Under the pieces are notes generated by a model. The model saw only the letters and a program-made list of their open reading frames with translations. It made no database searches and had not been told where the DNA came from. Positions 12,885 to 24,961 of a DNA stretch of 64,000 bases are shown in pieces. The first letter of the stretch is position 1. Every line of letters begins with the position of its first letter. The DNA comes from Dipylidium caninum (taxonomy: Eukaryota > Platyhelminthes > Cestoda > Cyclophyllidea > Dipylidiidae). The stretch spans positions 434,001 through 498,000 of the forward strand of contig QEYB01000406.1 in assembly GCA_017562135.1 (NCBI GenBank), given 5' to 3'. Both the position numbers and the translations under genes were made by a program.

Positions 12885-13836
12885 AATGCAGTCAGAGAGC
12901 TCAAGAAAAATGAATGAGGCATTCGAACATGGATTCACAACTGATGAATAAATGCTTGATGTTGGTTCTCGAAATTCAGTTTCGACAGTTCGAGTATCGT
13001 CCAGGAGACTCGAAGAAGACCACCAGCCCATGTGGACCAAGAGGAGGGAGGATTGAGTGCGACTGAGGAATCCGACCCATACACGGAAATATTAGTGAAC
13101 TTGGGTCTGAACTGGCTGTGTTGAATTATCTGCGGATACTAAATGATAAAGCAAAACACTGGACTCATATGTGCCTGCTGCACAAACCGAAGCAACTGCA
13201 TCTGTGTTGCTTCCTCCGCAAAGCATCAATGCGACCATTTTTAACCAAAACGTCGCTTGTGACGAAAAGTGGATTTTGTATGACAATGGAAAATGATCCA
13301 AAGAAGTAGGTAGATGAGAAGACGTCCTCCAACACCCCTTTAAGCCAAAATTTCGTCGAAGGAAATTGTGGTTACCATCATATGGTGGAATGCCCAAGGA
13401 CAGATCTACGGTTTTTCCCTCCTTCTCACATCCACCAGGCGAAATCTTAACAACGGCGATTTCGCGGATCAGAAGAAATTTGTGCAGGAAAAGCAACCAG
13501 CATTTTTCCATCCGCTCGGCCTAGTGTTACTGCATCGCCACGCACGACGACCACATGAAGCTCCAGTTACTGTTGATAAATGAAACAACTTCTCCACAAT
13601 ATGAGAAGTTTTAACATCCCCCACATTCACATGGTACTCCTCGCCCCCTAGAATTGCCTTTTGCGTATTTACAATTTGTTATTAAGAGAAAAAAATACAA
13701 CAACCAAAGGGATGTTATTAGAAGATTGTGAATGGTTTGCTAATTCAAAAAATAAGGGTTTTTTCAACCAGACATAGATGACTTGCACAGTCGATGGCAC
13801 AAAGCCGTAGATGCCAATGGAAATTATTTCGATTGA
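12885..13836 (+). mobile_element. Decayed mariner (Tc1/mariner superfamily) transposase, inactive
   Basis: Fragments of a mariner transposase lie in the right order and spacing on the plus strand, spread over frames and broken by several stops and frameshifts. The order is: an N-terminal piece NEAFEHGFTTDE (about 12,914-12,949); a region matching the WVPHEL...R..PFL stretch (13,158-13,243, ending MRPFL); CDEKWILYDN (13,258-13,287), which carries the first catalytic Asp; a WW..G motif, WWNAQGQIYG (from 13,383); the HDNARPH region degenerated to HRHARRPH (13,533-13,556), which loses the second catalytic Asp; and the C-terminus RWHKAVDANGNYF followed by TGA at 13,834-13,836. The total of about 950 bp is close to a full mariner ORF of roughly 345 codons. 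I could not identify terminal inverted repeats. It is a fossil with no intact ORF. Confidence 0.85.
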
Positions 13837-16800
13837 ATATAATTAATAATGTCAAAAACAGTACTTTTTATTTCCTACTTCTCTCCCACGCCCATTTCAT
13901 AATTTCCAGCCTTAATTTTCCGTTTATTCCGAAGACTTGGGCGGCATTGTGGGCCTTTGCGGTGGGATAATGAGGATGAGCGGTGACCCAAAAAGTCTAA
14001 TATCAGAGAGGGGCATTGTGCCGGAGTGACTCATTCCCCCCCTCGTCGCGAGGGCGGACGGGGGGGAGGGGGCGAGGGCCGTGGTGGGGATTGTCTTTAC
14101 CGCCGACTGTCGTATATCCTGCATGACACGATTTCCCGTTGTCACGCAAAGCGTATAACTTAATTAGACATTATTTATGTCCCCTCATTGTAAGTGGACC
14201 CTCTTGCTTTCCGTGAGCCACTCGCGCACCCCTTCGACCCCACCGGTCCAACCCCGCCCCCGGTTGTTCAACCCTCTGACAGCCCCTCCCACAATTTTTC
14301 ATATCTACCGTGACCTGTTTCGTTGCGTGCGCAATTTACGTACACATTAACGTAGTTGTGACTGAATGCGTAAAGATTGCGGTACTTGTTGTTGTGTTTT
14401 GTCAGAGGTGAGGTCACGTCTACAGGTTTCGAGGGCGTTTTTAATGCCTCTTGCAGGAGGACGATGTACGCGGAGGCCAGAGCCTCGATCGCCGAGTCTG
14501 AAGTTCATTTTTCCCACTTCCCTCCGGTCCCAATTCTCCAAAGTGTGGGCTAAAAGTGCAGGGTAGTTTCAGCCGAATTTTCTTCAATTATTTTAATGCT
14601 ATCCAAACCGCAAAGGAGGAATATTTAAACGGTGTGTGGCACAAAAACCTCCTCTGACAAGTGACCGATGTTGGTTAGGCTTTTGTCTACTCCCCTCTGA
14701 CACTGACCTCCACCCCACACCAACCGCACCTCGAAAATAACTCGCCTTCACCTGCCCCCCGCCACGTCCTCTTGTCAACTGAATCAACCGCGCCCGCTCT
14801 AGACCCTCAGGAGAAATCGTGGTGTCCCACAGTGCGCTCCTCGCCTCGACATCACGGTGAGAAGTGCCCCAATCCTACCGCCCGGTCCTTCAACGGTTTT
14901 GCCTTTAGGAAGAACGCGAACAAAGCGGTGTGCCAGAGTAGAAGGTGCTTTATGCCAAGACCGTTAATGGGGCATTTAAGCTATTTCCATGTGGAATGCA
15001 CCAGTCTCACCCGTCCCAGCGCCGTCGCGCCCTGGCCCGATCCCAAGTGACCAAGGTGGTCACATCTGCGACCGTCAAACACATCTTGTCAGACTGTCGC
15101 GAGTTGACTCTTCCGCCTCTCTCTGCACGGAGACGCAGCGCCTGCAAACAGTCGAGTGCAAATGAAGCATCGAGGGGAACTCTTGGCATTACAAGCGTTG
15201 CCTTAATTCCAGGGTCTCAAGCATTATCTCCCAACTACCGGGTTCTTGCGACTTCCCTTAAAGCAGCCTCAGAAGAGTTGGCGTCTCTGCGTAAACCAAA
15301 ATGAAATTCCGCTTGGTTATGGATGAAGCGTGCATGTCTTTTAAATGACCATTTTACAACCCCAGCAGCCTGCACATTCTGGGCATTATTCACATTGAAT
15401 TAGCATCGAAGTCTCTCCGTGCACACTTTGGTATTTGGAATGTTTTCTAGGGTTCCCCCATTACTTATCGGCGTGGGTGGGTGCAGACTTTGGCAGTGGA
15501 TTTGTTGCGTTCACACTGACCTTTCAACGCGGAGGATAATAAATGCGCTGATGGGTGTGAGAAGGAATCCAGACTCCTCAGCCGCGATTTGGGGGGCGGG
15601 ATACGTCTGAGCCAGTCGCGGGAGGTTGTGTCACCCGCCTCACCTCTGACATTTGGGGACAGCGCCGACGCTCGGTCGAAGCACGAGCGATTTCACTTCG
15701 CCTTCTTAGTGAATACGCGGTCTAAAGTGCGTTTTTGCCCTTCCAGCTCCTTTCGCACAACATTTATCAGGTTATCGCGGCAATGAAGGCACAGTTTGGC
15801 TTGAAGACTTTCCGACGCAGTCCGATAAACTGTCCTTGAAGCTGCCGAGTGCAAAAAGTCTGGCGGCTCGTTCGAGTGTGATTCTGGATTTATCTGATTC
15901 CTCACCTCATCACCGCAAAGTCGCAGGGTCGACTGCCTCCAAGGTGTGAACCCTCCGAGTAGAAGACATCTCATCCATTGCATCGCCGCGTCTACAGAGT
16001 TGGAATGAGGGTTTCCGTCTCCACAGAATCCTTTCGGCTTCCGCGCAGCTCCTTGTTGTTCATTCTAATCTCATTCGAAAGCTCCTACATCCTCCTTTTT
16101 CCACTCCGATTATTCTTTGTTCTTACGGACTTCCCGTCTAAAGATCTCCGTCTAGTCACGGGCACGAAGGTACGCAAAGACGCGAGATTTACAGGGTACG
16201 GGCTACAGAAGGAAGGAAAAGTGCGATCACCGCTTTAGTAGTGTGAAGGTGTGATTCAGAGCACCGTGGCTGTGTTCTGGGTTGCAGAGAATGCGCGCTG
16301 TAAGAGAGATTTGGGCAGATGAAGGGGGGAGGAGGAGGACTGCGGAGACCACCGCGAAGATGATTGCCAGACGCAGATCCGGTTAGCGCTTCCTGCTTAT
16401 GGGGAGGCGAGGCCAGAGCCAACCGCAACTGCCTCGCCCTGTGGTAGCGGGTCAGTTCCTCTCTGATCAGATAACCTGCCTTAATTTTGTGGGAAGCATT
16501 CATTGAAGCCGCCTTTTTTTGAGGCCTTCTGTGTAACTCGGGAGGAGGACATTTTACCCAACTGCGCCCTATCATCTCTGAGGTGAATTTGTAGGAGGCA
16601 AAGAGTTAGGATCTCTCGAAAGCATTCTATGCCAAGCTGGCCGAGTAGCCTTCGTGGGATCTACAAATTGCCTGCACATCACATGTCCTCCTCAAGGAAG
16701 GCATGCAAGACAGCAGAGCCATTAGACGTAGGCGAGTCCCATGTGCCATTGAATGGACGTCCAGTGGCGAAACAGACGCTTAGGCAACCGATGCAGTGTT

Positions 16801-18516
16801 AGGTCCTAACTGTGCTCCCATTTCAGTCACGAAAGTTAACTGCAGAGCGGCACTTTGTCGTCGACAAGGTCATTTTAAGCTCCTCCCTCATTCAGGGGGC
16901 TGGCGGCTGCGCTCAGAAATTTCAAGGACCGCCCTACGAGGTGGACAAAAATCCCCCTTCCACAGCGTCCCTCACTACAACCGCAGACGGGTGACCATCT
17001 ACGGTTGGATATACTTATGTCCTCCAAGGAGTATTTTTCTAATGCGCTCTAAATGTCTTTGGAAAGGGGAACTAAGGATGGAGTCGACGTCATGGAAGGT
17101 GGAAAGTTGCAATGAACATTACTAAAACTTCCAGAATAATGCGGTTTATGGGAGTTGCACATCGGTTCGTCACTGATAAACCAGCGACAAGTCCTTTTCC
17201 ACGTCTTCGTTTTAGCCTTGGCTATATTTGTGATCGGCAGCAGAGAGGATGAGGACGGAAACAATTATTAGTCTTCTCCCCTTTCAAACATCTTGTCCCA
17301 CGTTTATGTTGACCATGTCCAGAGCCGCCTTATCTTTCACCAGGACCGTCCAAAATATTTCGCATTCCTTCGTTCGGTTAAACTCTTTGCTAGGCTGTAA
17401 TTGTTGCGTAGGTGACATTCTCCGAGGGAGATGGACAGAAAGACAGGCAGACAGACAGACAAAGAGGAGGAAGACTTTTTTTCTGTTAATGAGTGCACAA
17501 GTATAATAATTCGTGCTGGCAACAAGTCAACCACTGGGAGAATTTGTGATCTAACTCTGTGTCTCCGCCTCGAAAAGCATTCTCTACACAGTTTCAGCGC
17601 TTCATGCGCAGCCCGTGAAAATGCGAAAATGATAAACCCCAATGAGGAATGAGGCAAAACCTCAAAGTGGCGAGTCAGTCCGGCCTCCTGTGACCACATA
17701 GGAGGAATTGAGCGTCCTTCCATCAACTCGGCCACTGCACAAACACGTCTGCTGTCAGGCAACCTGTTAGCCACTGCCTAGTTGGTGCTGTGAGGACGCT
17801 AGGGAACTTGCGAGTTAATTAATAGCGTCATTTTATTTCTGCAAATGGCCCGGAGTTTGGACGAGCGGAGTGGAGGAAGACTTGTCTACGGGCGTAGATG
17901 TGATGAATGAAACCCTACACGATTAAAATCCAGGCCGAATTGTGCTGTGTCTCGAGCTTGAAAAAAAGAATAAAGCAGTTAATGAGGGCGAAGTAGTTAG
18001 GCTTCTTGCTAGGATTTTCAACAAGCAGTAGACGGCGCTTTGATTCTGCTATCAACGCAGTAGTCATTGTCCATGGAAAGACGAATGTTTCAGAGAACCA
18101 TTTCTACACCCCCTCTTTCCGTCCAACGAGAGGCCGGAGACGAAAAAATGAAGGGCTGTGGAAGATTCGTGATCCACTCACGACAGCAGAGTCTCCTATG
18201 GACCATAATATCCTCCCTTTCAAAGCCTCATTAGACACTTAATTGTTGCGGTAGGAGTATTTCTATCAAACAAGGAGGTGCATTTCCTTCCTCTCCGCCT
18301 GGCCATTATTACAAGTAGGCCGGTTTTTTAAAGTCCGCCTGCGTTGGACATTTTTGACTACCTCACTTACGGGATTACTGGGCGTAAGGGGGTTTTATTG
18401 GTGGTGAGTCACTGATTCTGCAAAAGTAATTAATATTTCATTTCTTCTTTCCCCATGAACATCGCTGCAGGGAAACTGGGTCCCCGTAGACCAAATATCG
18501 CAGCTCCCATTGTTTT

Positions 18517-18563
18517 GGTGGTGGAGGAGGAGGTGGTGGTGGTGGTGGTGGTGATGGTGATGG
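18517..18563. repeat. (GGT)n / GGA-rich low-complexity tract
   Basis: Imperfect GGT and GGA trinucleotide repeats ending in GAT interruptions. The G-rich strand could in principle form a quadruplex. Confidence 0.9.
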
Positions 18564-18845
18564 AAATTCGTGTGGTGGAGACGCGTTAATGGGGACGGGA
18601 CTTCAAAGTGCGGAGCTTCTATGACCTCCGTCTTATCAAAAGTCGGATAAAATTGTGGAAATGGAGAGGTTGGGGCCAGGATGAGATAAACAGATTATGG
18701 CCCCCTTTCCTTGCCCTCTCTGTCAGATTTTAACTTCACTTTTCAGTCTTTTATCAGCTCTCGGCCAAAAATATCTGCCCCGCCTAAAGACCATCTTCGG
18801 CTGACAGTCTTATTTCAGGATCTCTAAGAATAAATTTGTCAACCT

Positions 18846-18901
18846 ACGGCTCTTCTTTCAATCAGAAAGGCAGACGGCTCTTCTTTCAATCAGAAAGGCA
18901 G
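18846..18901. repeat. Tandem duplication, 28-bp unit x2
   Basis: Two identical 28-bp units (18,846-18,873 and 18,874-18,901), each beginning ACGGCTCTTC and ending AAAGGCAG, followed by a two-base start of a third. The context is non-coding. Confidence 0.95.
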
Positions 18902-21649
18902 ACAAACCAAATATAGAAGACACAAGTTTAACATAGCCCAGAATCGAAAAGGCATGAAGTTGGCTGTGGCAACATTCATTTCAAGTCAGCGGACCTCAGT
19001 CACCTCGTCCGTCTTCCACTTTCAACACGTCGTACGCAGATTTAATTCAATCGTTGCGCCCAATAGAGGCTGCAACAAGTGAATCGCCTCAAAGCATCGC
19101 AATGTCCTCTCGGACCAAATTTAATACACGAGTCTTCTCAGTCCACATTGGTGATTTGGCGACGTGGAGCCTGTCACTGGCCTCGTTCCGTCCAGCCATG
19201 CAAGAAATCTGACATTGGATAAAGTCTGCTATCTCATCGCATCTTCGAGGGCTGGGACGAGGCCGAACAGATGGGTAATGAAAAAAGAGCACTTGAAATG
19301 ATTCGTCCAATAAAAACACTCGAGGATGTCAACTATCGTAATGAGAAGACTTTCTTCGCCTCAACCACTTGAATGGATTCCTGGATACTTGCACCGTCCC
19401 CGAGAGAGGTGGCGTTTCACTCCCAACATAAAATCTGCTGCATTTTGTGACACAGCGAGGATTTAGCAGAAACCGGCTTTTGGTAAGTCCATCGTCTCAG
19501 CGATTTTCTCCGTCAGGGTGCGTAACTGAGAAACAAAGGAAAATAGTGTCCTTAATTAATGAAACTCATGAAATCCCACTTAAGTGACTGCAAAGAAGTC
19601 GTCGGGGCTGAGCTCCCACCAACGTATTTCCACAGAAGAGTGCACTACTTAATGTACGCCTCAACTTGGTCGCATACTGACCCAACTGCCGTAGTCTCGA
19701 GGCTGCAGAAGAAGAGGAATAAACAAAGTTCGCAAAACTTAACAACTAAGTGCTGGCATAAACATGTTAAGTGCGTACTTTCCCAGATCCTATCTCACTC
19801 CATTATGTCAATGCTGAAAGCCATTCTGTTTATTAACCAGTCCTCATCAAGCTCGGACAGCAATTTGCCCACCTCGAGGGTGGCAGACCAGTTCTCAGCA
19901 CAAAGGATATCTCAGCGCCGCGAGTGGAAACTCTTTTTCATCGCACACAAACATGACTGTTAGCGGATTAGTAGATCGTATTGTATTGCAACAAGGGGGA
20001 AGGGGCTTGTAAAGTGGACTACGTCCCCGGACCGCTGAGGAGTCATCGAGTGCAAGAGGCATCGTCTCCTACTTCTCCACTTTGGTGGTGCATTAACAGT
20101 TCAGGAAATTTATCGTCCAGTCTTCATTTTCTCCCTATCCCTTCCTAGAACAAATTGTATGTGTTCCACTAATGTGCCCTACTGACAAGCCCATTACGAT
20201 TGCGTTCTGGCTAAAAAGGGTAAGATTGACATTGAGTAGGCACACGCCAAGTTTTGGTCCTCCACCCTCAGGGCCAGCAGGGCTATGAGTAATAATTCAT
20301 TCACTTATGTGAAGTGGAGGTCGGAGGAAGGGCGTAACTTTAAAGGGCCGTAAAAGCCTAATGAAGCAAACTTATCGGCAGTAAGTGAGTCGACCTGTGT
20401 GTAGATTTGGGTTACTAAATGGCTACTGGTACCAGGAGCGGTGATTTGCATGTCAACTGCAATTCGGTGATATGCGTTTTGTTCTACGCCGCTTTCTACT
20501 TTGTAAAAACTCATCTAGTCGACATTTCACTTACTCTTCACTCTACTAGCAAAATTTTCGCCACCTTAGCGGCTTGGGGGGAGAATTAAGACGCGAAACG
20601 CAAATATTAGGTAATAAATTCAGAATGGAACGGAAAAAACCAAACTTCTAAGTGTTGTGAATAAGCCTCAACGCGCTTTATATTTGTCTAATCGGGGTTA
20701 CTATAAATAGAAAGTAGAATAATGAAAGTGCAATTTGATATAGTCAGAGTTCGGTTAGAATGAGTGACAGAAACTTCTCTCTAAATGTAATTTTTAGCAC
20801 AACTAGATGTTTTTTTTCCTTCGGAAAACATAACGGCTATGTGGAATAATTAAGCGTTCGAATACGATGTTAATGTGAGGCAGTTAGAAGGCCAAGACCC
20901 ATTCAAAAAATTGCTGTATCAGAGTTCACGTGTGAAAAACATTAAAACCTCTGTAATTTATTGAAGTAGCATGGAGTTTCTCGGTCCACATATTTACCTA
21001 CGTTCTAATTCAGAAAAACGAACGTGTGTATCAGCAATTGGCCAATGTGACATGTGGTATTCCTAAAAATGTATGATATGTTGAAATTTGTTTCAGGACA
21101 TGTCCGCCTTTGGCAGAGTGGTAATAATGCCCCGGCTTTATGAGAACCCTTGTGGACCTCACTTACAAGTCAATAATGAGTTCACGCGATAAAATGTGTA
21201 TTTGACATAATAAAAATTGACCAAAATGGGGAGGTTCTTGTTAATAAACGTGACAGCCTTCGTGAAAACTGAAAGTTAGGCTGAACCCGAGTACATACAA
21301 GAGCGGTGGAACGCGGTCGCGGCGGAGTAATAAAGAGCAGGAGAAAAACAGCAGTATAAAAATGGTATTAAAGTTTACAACTATTAGCCCCTGGTGCATG
21401 TGCAGTGAGGCGAAAAATGGGATAGTTACCCTAATTATTATGTCAATTTATGTACGTATGTAATACATCATACATTGTGTTATCGTATAAAAAATCGTTA
21501 ATAATAATTTACTGCATGACCGCAACTGCAATGTCACACGCCCAGCTTAATGCCAATAGAAAGAAAATCTGATATATTGTGTGTAGTTTAACCTAAGCAT
21601 ACTTGGCCTTGAATAAGGAGACGCCAACGATTATTTGAAATTGTGCGAT

Positions 21650-23822
21650 ATGAAACTACTCAACACCAAAAATGATAATGATGAAGGTGAAGCGTTACAA
21701 AAGAACTACCATGACATTGAACAACAATGTAGAAAGGTTATTCGCGAAAAACAACGAATGATGGGGCGTTTTCGGGTTTTATTTTGTAACGTTGAGTAAG
21801 TGTTTAAAATAAACAACCTCGGTCGAAAGGAAAGTAAAATCTTCCCTATGCGCCGAAAATAAGGACCTCAATCTACAGCTTTCGTTGATACATTACTTTG
21901 AAAGTGGCAAAAATACTACGAGATCGCTGGTTGAGCTCAAGGATTTAGTATCATTATTCGACCGATTAGTTAATAAAATTGAGGAAGAGAAACAGAAACA
22001 AGTCGAACTTAGCCACCAAGTTAGCTCTGCTTTACTGTAATTTTGCGTCAAGATAAACGTACTAACGGAAAACATCAAGGACATTGCCATGCCGGAAACC
22101 CATGCTTACCTTACGCATCTGAAAGGATACGATCGATCCAAGGCAACATTGGAAAATAAGATCCAAAAAGTACTTTGCTTAGTGTCTGTAACTCATAGAA
22201 TAATGAAAAATTGGGTTTGCTCCTTACAGAAATAAATAGAATTCGAGGGTCAATTGATACCATGTACATTGAAAGGCTTTCTTTCATTAAAACGTGGAAG
22301 AAACTCACCACCGAAAGGGATGACATTAACAAGAAGAAAAACGTGCTTACAGAATTGGCGTTGACGTTTTATCATGAAAGGTAAGCACTCAACCTGGAAA
22401 TATGCAACAATTCAGGGAAAAAATGGTAAAGGAGGTACGCATGATATCAGCAAAAAACGAAAGAGAGATAACTATATTTGACAGCGAAGTAAAAGAACGC
22501 CAGAGAATAAACGAGTCTCTTGGACAACTTCAAGCCTTCATGAAAACTAAATATAAAAAACGTTACAAGCACTCGGTTTTGCCCAAAAGCGGTACCGTTT
22601 TCATTACCGGTGTTGTCTTACTACCGTAAAAACAATTTCTTAATAGTGTTAAATTTACTTCCTGTCATTAGAAAGTCAGTCACATTAATATTAAGCCATA
22701 ATCCATGGTGTCTTACAGCTCCTTCATATCGTGCAAAAAATTGTGTAATAAGATCTGACCCGTTAAAGTGATTCAAAAATTGATTCTCTCTCACTGGCGC
22801 ATAGGTCTGATCCAATTAAACGCACCTTTTATTATTGGTGAGCAGTAAAAATTAATGTTATCGTTACCAAGGAGTATAAATTGTTTTAATGCGCTCAAAG
22901 CCCGTCCAAATCACCGACCCTACGTTCTAGGGGAAGACCAGGCGGTCAGGTACGAAATGGAGATTAATCGGCTGGAGGATACGAGGATGCCTTCAAAAGA
23001 CTTCGTGACCTGCTAGGGGTTACCGATGTTCAGGAGATCCCCGAAGCTTACAAGTCCAACGAAGCTCACATAAGTCGTGTTTCGGAGTTTATTGCTGCTA
23101 ACAATTCAGCTTGTTCGACGTTGAGAGAAGAACTTGATCAACTAGAAGAGGAGAAAACGCAAACTCGGGAAAAGGCGAGAGCAGACGCAGAACACTTTCG
23201 CGACCAAATACTGAGATTAGATGTAATTTTCGGGGGGAAGTGTCTCATAGCTACTCACTGTTGTCAGTAACAATTCTAATATGTGCACGCCTCTAGGCTG
23301 AATACTCGAACGCTAAGGCTGAGGTGGCGATTTTGTCGAAATCCCTGCGGTTAGCCAGAAAGACAGCCAAGTCGGTAGTTCGGCAGCTTGGGGTTATGGC
23401 GATACTTTTGCATTGCGAAGTAGACGCAGAGGCAGATTCTGATTTGCCTACCCTCCCGGTCGTGGAAAAAACAATGGTGGCCTTAGAACAACGGATTAGC
23501 CAGCTCTACAGGGCGTACAAAGAGGTGAAGGTAAAATATGAGATTTATAAATTCTTTTTCACATTGTCCGACTTATCCTCCAAGTGTACATTTAATTGTT
23601 TAGGGTATACAGTGGGAAAGTAAAACAGTGGCAGAGGAAGACCCAGAGACTGCAACCAATCTTCAGACAGATTCTGCCATCAGTGTTGAAAATGTGACCA
23701 CCGATAATGCAACCGACCTGCCATCAATAGGGTAAATAGACATTAACTTTTTCCAACGCACCTTCAGTGTTAAAACATATACATCTGCATCAGCTAAAAA
23801 TAATTCCGTCGGTGAAAAGTAA
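21650..23822 (+). CDS. ODAD1: Outer dynein arm docking complex coiled-coil protein (CCDC114/ODAD1-CCDC63 family)
   Basis: In this family the protein anchors outer dynein arms to axonemal doublets. In a flatworm it would act in sperm flagella and ciliated or flame cells. My model has ten exons: 21650-21795, 21830-22019, 22053-22169, 22199-22380, 22416-22625, 22901-22949, 22986-23222, 23297-23530, 23604-23731 and 23768-23822. All introns are GT-AG and all phases agree, giving 515 residues. Family-like pieces appear in order: an N-terminal coiled coil (CRKVIREKQRM); ENKDLNLQLSL; KIEEEKQKQVEL; TEINRIRGSIDTMYIERLSF with KKLTTERDDINKKK; EKMVKEVRMI...LQAFMKTK; DAFKRLRDLLGVTDVQEI, matching the family's 'ATGV.D' segment; and a C-terminal block ending VVEKTMVALEQRISQLYRAY. 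ATG 21650 follows an in-frame stop at 21614. Most introns are only 29-37 nt. The joint between exons 5 and 7 is the least certain. ODAD1 and CCDC63 cannot be told apart here. Confidence 0.72.
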
Positions 23823-24160
23823 TAAGTTAGCCTGCCTCATATCGTTACATGTGATATATGCGAAGTTCGCCCTGTTTTTGCTCTCGGTAATTTGCATATT
23901 CATTTAATGTGCTTTGAATTAATCTTATGGATCTTGTCGCTCCACCGACGTTTAATTTTGTCGAGAGAGTTTTTTTGAAAATTAAATGCCTTTTCTGTCT
24001 CTGTGACCGAGAGAACGGAAAAAAAATCAAGACACCAAAGTCGTTTTATTCGTCGTAGCTAAAATCCACTCCAAAAAGGTTTTTTTTCCTTTTTGTAAAT
24101 TGTTAATCCTGATAACGTTTTGTTATGTTTCCGGGAATAAATCAAACTAACACTGGGATT
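23823..24160 (+). other. 3' UTR of the ODAD1-like gene
   Basis: AT-rich non-coding sequence follows the stop at 23,820-23,822. It carries a small perfect hairpin (24,072-24,095) and ends near the AATAAA at 24,136-24,141. Confidence 0.45.
24136..24141 (+). promoter_or_regulatory. Poly(A) signal AATAAA
   Basis: A canonical hexamer about 315 nt after the ODAD1-like stop codon, in the sense orientation. Confidence 0.5.
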
Positions 24161-24961
24161 TTACAAATATAAGCAGAAAAATAGTGTTGATTGGGATTGA
24201 AATCCACTCCGGAAGAAGGTGATAGGCGACTTTCTTCGAAAGAAGGAAGTTTTATTTTGATTAAGTTACACTCTCATAAAACGGTAGTTGAGTTCGAGTA
24301 GTCACGAATCTTTCTTTAAGTCCTGATAAGTCACAAGAGACTGTTAACGTGCAGAAGAGTGGGGCGACTGGACAAATGTCCCGGAAGCCATGCTGGTTAG
24401 GTAAGTAGGCACGACTACGGAGGTTGAAGAGCTCTCGTAGACTAAAACACGCATCCTTGTGATACAGCATTAGGGTCCCGAAGGAGAAGAAGGGCAATCA
24501 AACAAATTGTAATGTATATTAGCCCCATTTAGGTTGGGTGACAAGGGAAGAACTGACACAAACTAATCGCCGTTTGCGAGAAAAAAAACAAAGCTTTTCT
24601 TCACAAATCTTCACTTCTAATTCCTTCACAGTCGGTAGCCCGACTTCCCTGATGGTTGGCTGCCAATAATAGAGGTTCAGGGAATACGATTTCGCGTGTT
24701 CTGAGCAGGTTTTATTTCCCTTCCAGCGAATCGTTTGACGAGGTCTCTTTGGATTCAGGAACGATATCGCAACCGCTCTGCGAGATCCAACTTCGAAAAC
24801 TCGTGCTTTAACCTTCCCTCCACTCACTGAGTGCCTTCGACTGGCATTGCTCACTCCCAGAAGCCTATTGCGCAAAGTCTATCGCTCCCACCTACATACT
24901 TTATAGCACTTAAGAATCACACATGCACCCTCCAACAGCTAAAAGGAACCAAGGCGTAAAG

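Larger units (their letters stand above)
13837..21649. other. Non-coding spacer
   Basis: No gene recognised. It includes a GGT-rich tract (18,517-18,563) and a 28-bp tandem duplication (18,846-18,901). The last kilobase before 21,650 is visibly more AT-rich than the rest and is presumably the upstream region of the coiled-coil gene. Confidence 0.55.

Noticed and set aside
13092..13511. 139-codon minus-strand open frame
   Set aside because: It lies antisense to the mariner transposase fossil; the sense strand explains the sequence.
16633..16650. A-box-like TGGCCGAGTAG suggesting a tRNA-Ser/Leu gene
   Set aside because: No B box follows within a plausible distance.
18369..18390. Stretch resembling the bacterial 16S rRNA segment TTACTGGGCGTAA
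   Set aside because: Only about 15-20 bases match, and the flanks are unrelated to rRNA.
22027..22045. In-frame TAA at 22,038-22,040 in the ODAD1-like gene as proof of a pseudogene
   Set aside because: It falls inside a phase-preserving 33-nt GT-AG segment (22,020-22,052), and the frames on both sides remain family-like.
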